From: Dipteris shenzhenensis | Lineage: Eukaryota > Polypodiophyta > Polypodiopsida > Gleicheniales | Assembly: GCA_047967505.1 (NCBI GenBank) | Contig: CM106538.1 | DNA length: 64,000 bases | Direction: 5' to 3' (one strand) | Part shown: piece by piece, positions 55,425 through 64,000 of the stretch | Layout of the letters: every line of letters begins with the position of its first letter | Numbering within the stretch: position 1 is the first letter of the stretch | The notes under the pieces: generated by a model | Told to the model about the DNA's origin: nothing | Databases searched by the model: none | What the model saw: the letters and a program-made list of their open reading frames with translations, nothing else | Made by a program: the position numbers and the translations under genes

Positions 55425-56480
55425 CCTCCCCTCCCCCCTCCATCCCCTCCTTGGGGTCCTGGCGGTCACGGCCGCCAAAACCCTCCCCCCTCCCTCCCTC
55501 GACCCCGGCCCCCGCCCCTCCCTCACCTCCCCCCCCTCCATCCCCTCCTTCCCCTCCCTGGGGTCTTGGCGGCTGCGGCTACTAGAACCCCCCCTCCCTC
55601 CCTCGACCCCGCCCCTCGCCCCTCCATCCCCTCCCTCCCCCTCCTTCCCCTCCATGGGGTCCTGGCGGCCGCGGCCGCCAGAACCCCCCCTCCCTCCCTC
55701 CCTTCCCCCCCTCCCCTCCATCCCGTCCCCCCCTCCCTCCCCTCCACCCCCTCCATCCCCTCCCTCCCTTAACCCCCCCCGCCCCTCCCTCCCCTCCCTA
55801 GGGTCCTGGCGGCCGTGGCGGCCAGAACCCCCCCTCCCTCCCTCGACCCTGCCCCCCGCCCCTCCCTCCCCTTCCCCCCCTCCATCCCCTCCTTCCCCTC
55901 TGGGGTCCTCGCGGCCGCGGCCGCCAGAACCCCCCCTCCCTCCCTCGACCCTGCCCCCTGCCCCTCCCTCCCCTCCCCCCTCCATCCCCTCCTTGAGGTC
56001 CTGGTGGCCGCGGCCGCCAGAACCCCCCCTCCCTCCCTCGACCCCGCCCCCTGCCCCTCCCTCTCCTCCCCCCCTCCATCCCCTCCTTCCCCTCTAGGGT
56101 CTTGGCGGTCGCGGCTGCCAGAACCCCCCCTCCCTCCCTCGACCCTACCACCCGCCCATCCCTCCCCTCCCCTCCCCCCCTCCATCCCCTCCTTGGGGTC
56201 CTGGCCGCGGCCGCCAGAACCCCTCCTCCCTCCCTCGACCCCGCCCCCCGCCCCTCCCTCCCCCCCCCTCCATCCCCTCCTTCCTCGCCCCCCCCTCCAT
56301 CCCCTCCCTCCCTCGACCCCCCCTCCCGGCCGCCAGGAACCCCCCCCCTCCATCCCCTCCCTCCCTCAACCCCCCCTCCATCCCCTCCTTCCCTCGATCC
56401 CCCCCCCCCCCCGGGCTCCTCCCTCCCTCCTTGGCTCCTCCCTCTCATCCCCCTCCACTTCCCTCTTCCTCCTGGAGGCC
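55425..56480. repeat. GC-rich minisatellite with GGCCGCGGCC cores and C-tracts
   Basis: About nine units of roughly 90-140 bases each contain a ggcggccgcggccgcc-type palindrome (clear at about 55,664, 55,910 and 56,002) followed by agaaccccccctccctccct and cgaccc words. The G-rich strand has many G5-G7 runs. The overlapping Gly/Arg/Pro frames of up to 258 codons on both strands are artefacts. Composition is unlike anything else in the window. Confidence 0.93.
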
Positions 56481-57554
56481 GCGGCCTCCAAGGTTTCTCT
56501 CCTTCTCTCTAAACTTTCTCTCTCTCTCTCTAGTTCCTCTCTCTCTTTCTTTCTTTCTCTCTCTTCAAATTTTAAAAAAAAATCTAGATAAAGAATTAAT
56601 CAAAAAAATTTGCAAGTACCTGGAAAAAGTTTGTAAGTTTGCTCTTTCTTGCTTTCTTGCTCTTCCTTCCTTGCTTTCTTGCTCGTCCTTGCTTTCTTGC
56701 TTCAATCAATGAAATGAGGGGAGAATGAATGAAGAAGGAAGACTATATATAAGAAAAATTAGGTTTTCCTCCTCCTCTCCTATTGGCTTTCCATTCCTCC
56801 CCTCTCTCCTATTGGCTTTTCATTTCTCCCCTCTCCCATTGGCTCCCATTACTCCCCCTCTCCCATTGGACCCCCATCCCTCATCCCAATCTTCCATTGT
56901 CCCTCCCCCCATCCATTTCTTCTTCCTCCCCCATTGCCACCACTCCCATCCCACATTTCCATCACGTCCCATACTCCTCCCATTTCCCAAAATCCCATAT
57001 TTCCCCATCTCACCCTCCTCTTTTTCATCCCCTATTAACTCCCCTCACTCATTTCACTCCCTTATTATCCTACTCCCCTATTACCTCCCCCTCTCCCATT
57101 CCATTCTTCCCTCCCCACTCTCACTTCCACTTCCCATTACTCACTTGCCATTTGAAAACTATTAATATATTATTATACTATTTTTTATACTTATTATCAT
57201 ACACCCCTATTACTTCCCTCTCCCATTCCACTCCTCCCTCCTCACTCCCACTTCCACTTCCCATTACTCACTTGCTATACACATTTGCAAACTATTAATA
57301 TATTATTATATGATTTTTTATACTATTTGCAAACTTACATGTGGGCAAAATCACAGGTGTCAAAGCGATCCTATTGTGGTCATACAACAACTGTGCTTTT
57401 ATTCAAGGGCGTATTTATCCTCATCAACAATACTCAAGGTATGAAGTGCATAATTTATGTACTAGGTGTTTACTTTGTTGTATCAAAATTGTTTGCCACA
57501 CACACACACATATACACATACCGAGAATTTTCTAATATTATTGCATCTACATTT
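56481..57554. other. pyrimidine-rich spacer with repeated cccattgg words
   Basis: 56,770-56,875 repeats tcccctctcc(c/t)attggc several times, each containing a reversed CCAAT word. 57,075-57,190 and 57,205-57,320 are an imperfect tandem pair of about 130 bases containing actattaatatattattata. A short CA run lies at about 57,497-57,520. No gene is supported. Confidence 0.6.
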
Positions 57555-58739
57555 CTCCGATGGGCACAAAACTTTGTACACGCCTCAACCTAGTCGTATT
57601 GACTTGCATACAAAGTGGTGCACCCATCCCATAAGTACTTGCTCGGATAACACACCTCCAAACATATTTTATGATGACTGTGCTTAACACTAGGAACAAA
57701 ATGGTGTATAATGTGCGATCGACTATGCAAAGCATATCCAATGGACACAAGACTTTGCACATTCCTTAATCTAGGAAGTATTGACTTGTGTGCAAAGTGG
57801 CATCCCCATCCGATAAGTACTTGTTTGAAAAATACACCTGGGATCGTGTTTTTTGACGGTTGTACATGACACCAAGGCAAAAACGGTATTTAATACTCAA
57901 TCTACCATGGAAAGGGCACAATACTTTGCACGTGCCTCAAAAGTGGTGGTATGGTATTCCATGCAAAGTGGAAAGCCCATTCAATAAGTACTTGGTATGA
58001 TAATACACCTAAGAGCGTGTTCTTTAACGGATGTGCATAACACTAGGGGGAAAACGGTGTATAATGTGTGATCCCCTATGCAAAGCATAACCGATAGACA
58101 CAATACTGTGCACGCACATCAACCTAGTTGAAATTGACTTTCTTGCAAAGTGGCTCCCCCATCTGACAAATACTTTTTAGAATATCAAACCTAGGACCAT
58201 GTTTTTTATTGGTTGTTGTCCATGACACTAAGGCAAAAACGCTGTTTTATGCTTAATCGACAATGCAATGCATATCCGATCATCACAATACTTTGCACAC
58301 ATCTCAACCTAGGTATTATTAACTTACATGCAAAGTGGCGTGCCCATCCCATAAGTACTTAGCTGAATAACACATCCAGGACCGCGTTTTTAGACGGTTG
58401 TGCATGACACTAAGGCCAAAACAGTGTTTAATGCTTGTTCGACAATGCAAAACATATCTGATGCGCACAATACTTTGCATGAGTCTCAAAAATTATGGTA
58501 TTGCATTGCATGCAAATTGGTACACCCATCTGATAAGCAATTGGTCGGATAACACACCTAAAAGCGTGTTTTTTTATGGTTGTGCATGACATTGAGGCAC
58601 AAACGGAGTTTAATACGTGATATACCATCCAAAGTACATCCGATGGGCACAATACTTTGCACCCACCTCAACCTAGGTGTTATTGAGTTGCATGAAAAGT
58701 GGCATGTCAGTTAGATAAGTACTTGATCCAACAACACAC
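57555..58739. repeat. satellite array edge: diverged ~181-bp monomers
   Basis: About seven monomers share words such as gtgcatgacactaaggcaaaaacggt, aagcatatccgatgggcacaatactttgcac and ataagtactt. The recurring cctaggaccgtg-type site is spaced about 177-187 bases apart. Monomers differ from each other clearly and show no fixed order, unlike the array to the right. Confidence 0.9.
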
Positions 58740-61700
58740 CTAGGACCGTGTTTTTTTACAAATGTGCTTGACACTAAGGCAAAAACGGTGTTTTATGCTT
58801 GATCAACAATGCAAAGCATATCCGATGGGCACAATACTTTTCACACACCTTCAACTAGGTGGAATTGACTTACATGCAAAGTGGCATGCCCATCCCATCA
58901 GTGCTTGATCGGATAACATACCTAGCAGCATGTTTTTTTACAGATGTGCATGACACGAGCAAAAATAGTATTTAATGCTCGATCGACCATGCAAAGGATA
59001 TCCGATGGGCAAAGACTTTTCCTACACCGCAACCTAGGTGGTATTGAAATTTTCTCAAAGAGGCACACCCATCCGATAAGTACTTGGTCAGATAACACAC
59101 CTAAGGGCGTGTTTTTTTGCGGATGTACATATCACTAGGGAAAAAACAGTGTATAATGCGTGATCGACCATGCAAAGCATATTCGATGGTGACAATACTT
59201 TGCACGCACCTCAACATAGTTGAAACGGACTTGCGTGCAAAGTGGAGCCCCCATCCGATAAGTACTTGTTTGATTAACACACCTAGGATCATGTTTTTGA
59301 TGGTTGTGCATGACACTAAGGCAAAAACGGTGTTTTATGCTTGATCGACAATGCAAAGCATATCCGATCAGCACAATACTTTGCACACACCTTCAAATAG
59401 ATGGAATTGACTTACATGCAAAGTGGCATTCCCATCTCATAAGTACTTGATCGGATAACACACCTAGCAGCGTGTTTTTTTACGAATGTGCATGACACTA
59501 AAGCAAAAATGGTATTTAATGCTCGATCGACCATGCAAATGATATCCGATGGGCACAATACTTTTCCTATGCCTTAACCTAGGTGGTATTGAAAAGTTCT
59601 CAAAGAGGCACACCCATCCGATAAGTACTTGGTCAGATAACACACCTAAGGGCGTGTTTTTTTGCGGATGTGCATATCACTAGGGAAAAAATGGTGTATA
59701 ATGCGTGATCGACCATGCAAAGCATATCTGATGGCAACAATACTTTGCACGCACCTCAACATAGTTGAAAAGGACTTGCGTGTAAAGTGGAGCCCCCATC
59801 CGATAAGTACTTCTTTGAATAACACACCTACGGCCGTGTTTTTATACGGTTGTGCATGACACTAAGGCAAAAACGGTGTCTTATGCTTGATCAACAATGC
59901 AAAGCATATCCGATGGGCACAATACATTGCACACACCTTCAACTAGGTGGAATTGACTTACATGCAAAGTGGCATTCCCATCTCATAAGTACTTGATCGG
60001 ATAAAACACCTAGCAGCGTGTTTTTTTACGAATGTGCATGACACTAAGGCAAAAATGGTATTTAATGCTCGATCGACCATGCAAATGATATCCGATGGGC
60101 ACAATACTTTTCCTACGCCTTAACCTAGGTGGTATTAAAATATTCTCAAAGAGGCACACCCATCCGATAAGTACTTGGTCAGATAACACACCTAAGGGCG
60201 TGTTTTTTTGCGGATGTGCATATCACTACGGGAAAAATGTTGTATAATGAGTGAGTACTTGTTTGAATAACACACCTAGGGCTGTGTTTTTATATGGTTG
60301 TGCATGACACTAAGGCAAAAACGGTGTTTTATACTTGATCCACAATGCAAAGCATATCCGATGGGCACAATACTTTGCACACACCTTCAACTAGGTGGAA
60401 TTGACTTACATGCAAAGTGGCACACCCATCCCATAAGTGCTTGATCGGATAACATACCTAGCAGCGTGATTTTTTACGAATGTGCATGACACTAGAGCAA
60501 AAATAGTATTTCATGCTCGATCGACCATGCAAAGGATATCCGATGGGCACAATACTTTTCCTACGCCTCAACCCAGGTGGTATTGAAATGTTCTCAAAGA
60601 GGCACACCCATCCAATACGTACTTGGTCAGATAACACACCTAAGGGTGTATTTTTTTGTGGATGTGCATATCACTAGGGAAAAACGGTGTATAATGCGTG
60701 ATCAACCAAGCAAAACATATATGATGGTGACAATACTTTGCACACACCTCAATGTAGTTGAAATGGACTTGCATGCAAAGTGGAGCTCCCATCCAATAAG
60801 TACTTGTTTGAATAACACACCTAGGGCTGTGTTTTTATACGGTTGTGCATGACACTAAGGCAAAAACAGAGTTTTATGCTTGATCCACAATGCAAAGCAT
60901 ATCCAATGGGCACAATACTTTGCACACACCTTCAACTAGGTGGAATTGACTTACATGCAGAGTGGCACACCCATCCCATAAGTGCTTGATCAGATAACAT
61001 ACCTAGCAGCGTGATTATTTACGAATGTGCATGACACTAGAGCAAAAATAGTATTTCATGCTCGATCGACCATGGAAAGGATATCCAATGGGCACAACAC
61101 TTTTTGTACACCTCAACCTAGGTGGTATTGAAATGTTCTCAAAGAGGCACACCCATCCGATAAGTACTTGGTCAGATAACACACCTAAGGGCATGTTTTT
61201 TTGCGGATGTGCATATCACTAGGGGAAAAACGATGTATAATGCTTGATCGGCCATGCAAAGCATATCCGATGGTCACAATACTTTGCACGCACCTCAACC
61301 TACTTGAAAGATACTTGCGTGCAAAGTGGAGCCCCCATTTAATAAGTACTTGTTTGAATAACACACCTAGGACCATGTTTTTTTATGGTTGTGCATTACA
61401 CTAAGGCAAAAACGGTGTTTTATGCTTGATCGACAATGCAAAGCATATCCGATGGGCGCAATACTTTGCACACACCTTCAACTAGGTGGAATTGACTTAC
61501 ATGCAAAGTGGCACTCCCATCCCATAAGTTCTTGATCAGATAACATACCTAGCAGCATGATTATTTACGGATGTGCATGACACAGGCAAAAATGGTATTT
61601 AATGCTCGATCGACCATGCAAAGCATATCCCATGGGCACAATACTTTTTGTATGCCTTAACCTAGGTAGTATTGAAATGTTCTCAAATAGGCACACCCAT

Positions 61701-64000
61701 CCGATAAGTACTTGGTCAGATAACATACCTAAGGGCATGTTTTTTTGCGGATGTGCATATCACTACCGGAAAAACGTTGTATAATGTGTGATCGACCATG
61801 CAAAGCATATCCGATGGTGAAAATACTTTGCATGCATCTCAACCTAGTTGAAACAGACTTGTGTGCAAAGTGGAGCCCCCATTCGATAAGTACTTCTTTG
61901 ATTAACACACCTAGGACCTTGTTTTTTCATGGTTGTGCATGACACTAAGGCAAAAACAGTGTTTTATGCTTGATCGACAATGCAAAGCATATCCAATGGG
62001 CACAATACTTTGCACACAGCTTCAACTAGGTGGAATTGACTTACATGCAAAGTGGCACTCCCATCCCATAAGTGCTTGATCGTTTAACATACCTAGCAGC
62101 GTGTTTTTTTACGGATGTGCATGACACTAAAGCAAAAATAGTATTTAATGCTCGATCGACCATGCAAAGGATATCCGATGGGCACAACACTTTTCCTACA
62201 CCTCAACCTAGGTGGTATTGAAATGTTCTCAAAGAGGCACACCCATCCGATAAGTAATTAGTCAGATAACACACCTAAGGGCGTGTTTTTTTACGGATGT
62301 GCATATCACTAGGGAAAAAACGGTGTATAATGTGTGATCGACCATGCAAAGCATAATCGATGGTGACAATACATTGCATGCACCTCAACGTAGTTGAAAG
62401 GGACTTCGGTGTAAAGTGGAGCCCCCATCCGATAAGTACTTGTTTGAATAACACTCCTAGGGCCGTGTTTTTATATGGTTGTGCATGACACTAAGGCAAA
62501 AACGGTGTTTTATGCTTGATCCACAATGCAAAGCATATCCGATGAGCAAAATACCTTGCACACACCTTCAGCTAGGTGGAATTGACTTACATGCAAAGTG
62601 GCATTCCCATCTCATAAGTACTTGATCGGATAACACACCTAGCAACGTGTTTTTTTACGGATGTGCATGACACTAAGGCAAAAATGGTATTTAATGCTCG
62701 ATCAACCATGCAAAGCATATCCCATGGGCACAATACTTTTCCTACACCTTAACCTAGGTGGTATTGAAATCTTCTCAAAGAGGCACACCCATCCGATAAG
62801 TACTTGGTCAGATAACATACCTAAGTGCGTGTTTTCTTGCGGATGTGCATATCACTACGGGAAAAACGTTGTATAATGCGTAATCGACCATGCAGAGCAT
62901 ATCCGGTGGTGACAATACTTTGCACGCATCTCAACCTAGTTGAAACGGACTTTCATGCAAACTGGAGCCCCCATCCGATAAGTACTTGTTTGATTAACAC
63001 ACCTAGGACCGTGTTTTTTCATGGTTGTGCATGACACTAAGGTAAAAACGGTGTTTTATGCTTGATCGACAATGCAAAGCATATCCGATGGGCACAATAC
63101 TTTGCACACACCTTCAACTAGGTGGAATTGACTTACATGAAAAGTGGCACGTCCATCCCATAAGTGCTTGATCGGATAACATACCTAGCAGCGTGATTTT
63201 TTACGGATGTGCATGACACAGGCAAAAATGGTATTTAATGCTCGATTGATCAACCATGCAAAGCATATCCGATGGGCACAACACTTTTCTTACGCCTCAA
63301 CCTAGGTCGTAATGAAATGCTCTCAAAGAGGCACACCCATCCGATAAGTACTTGGTCGGATAACACACCTAAGGGCGTGTTTTTTTACGGATGTGCATAT
63401 CACTAGGGGAAAAACGGTGTATAATGCGTGATTGGCCATGCAAAGCATATCTGATGGTGACAATACTTTGCATGCACCTCAACCTAGTTGAAACGGACTT
63501 GCGTGCAAAGTGGAGCCCCCATCCGCTAGGTACTTGTTTGAATAACACACCTAGGACCGTGTTTTTATATGGTTGTGCATGACACTAAGGCAAAAACGGT
63601 GTTTTATGCTTGATCCACAATGCAAAGCATATTCGATGGGCACAATACTTTGCACACACCTTCAACTAGGTGGAATTGAATTACTTGCAAGGTGGCATTC
63701 CCATCGCACAAGTACTTGATCGGATAACACACCTAGCAGCGTGTTTTTTTCCGGATGTGCATGACACTAAGGCAAAAATGGTATTTAATGCTCAATCGAC
63801 CATGCAAAGCATATCCGATGGGCACAATACTTTTCCTATGCCTTAACCTAGGTGGTATTGAAATGTTCTCAAAGAGACACACCCATCCGATAAGTACTTG
63901 GTCAGATAACATACTAAGGGCGTGTTTTTTTACGGATGTGCATATGACTACCGGAAAAATATTGTATAATGTGTAATCGACCATGCAGAGCATATCCGAT
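58740..64000. repeat. satellite array: trimeric higher-order repeat of about 545 bp
   Basis: Three monomer types of 181-182 bases alternate in fixed order. Type B has gtgttttatgcttgatc and ggtggaattgacttac; type C has ggtatttaatgctcgatc and gttctcaaagaggcac; type A has catatcactaggg and gtggagcccccat. The type C end (ctaagggcgtg or variant) occurs at 59,101, 59,646, 60,192, 60,640, 61,185, 61,729, 62,275, 62,821, 63,369 and 63,914, spaced 544-548 except one 448-base interval where about 98 bases of a type A monomer are deleted near 60,250. The array continues past the window. Short open frames in it are artefacts. Confidence 0.96.

Noticed and set aside
55386-56591. Pro/Arg- and Gly/Arg-rich frames of up to 258 codons, extensin- or GRP-like
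   Set aside because: They are open on both strands in several frames because of the GC-rich minisatellite. No signal peptide or non-repeat domain is present.
57547-63993. Many 60-90 residue frames with repeated sequence in the satellite region
   Set aside because: They are the same satellite monomer translated repeatedly. Lengths follow the 182-bp period and no codon conservation is seen.
57555-64000. CRISPR-like array
   Set aside because: Units are 181-182 bases and similar along their whole length. There are no short constant repeats with unique spacers and the context is eukaryotic.

Overview
This window reads as a repeat-rich nuclear segment of a large land-plant genome. It has plant-type Ty1/copia and Ty3/gypsy elements primed by initiator Met tRNA, a chromovirus with a chromodomain, a CACTA (En/Spm) remnant with a DUF4218 region, L1-like LINE fragments and long microsatellites. 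No bacterial-type genes, tRNA or rRNA genes were recognised. The lineage within land plants cannot be fixed from the sequence alone.

Layout. 1-691: local duplications. 692-14,830: a Ty3/gypsy chromovirus on the minus strand, complete end to end (463-bp LTRs, GAAAT target duplication). It is broken by a young, almost intact minus-strand Ty1/copia element at 4,755-11,901 (257-bp LTRs, one difference seen, GATCC duplication) and by an oppositely oriented solo LTR of the same copia family at 12,275-12,531. 14,836-22,457: older decayed material, with LINE scraps, a 308-bp foldback element and two opposed copia remnants. 22,458-28,381: a plus-strand LTR element with ~1-kb LTRs, a primer site matching tRNA-His, a plant/Tat-type RNase H placed upstream of gag, and no visible reverse transcriptase or integrase. 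It has split a TACATA microsatellite whose main part follows at 28,382-28,814. 30,847-40,920: gypsy remnants of at least three lineages, a LINE fragment, and two copies of a small copia family, one of them (36,228-38,878) a gag plus RNase H deletion derivative sitting exactly at the RNase H/integrase junction of a gypsy element.

42,419-55,390 is the most gene-like part. It holds a CACTA transposase remnant, an 820-bp pyrimidine tract, a histone H3-like pseudogene fragment joined in frame to a gypsy reverse transcriptase (47,303-48,110), a transposon-like protein fragment, a palindromic minisatellite, and a multi-exon minus-strand gene made of at least three tandem Ulp1/C48-like cysteine-protease modules with the same intron plan in each module.

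55,425-56,480 is a very GC-rich minisatellite. 57,555-64,000 is satellite DNA. It starts with diverged ~181-bp monomers and from about 58,740 becomes a regular trimeric higher-order repeat of ~545 bp that runs off the window. This looks like the edge of a centromere-type or heterochromatic array.

Most coding sequence here belongs to selfish elements and is broken. The copia polyprotein (5,100-9,360) is the only near-intact long reading frame. The items most worth follow-up are the tandem-protease gene, the histone/retroelement chimera, the RNase H-before-gag element and the higher-order satellite.
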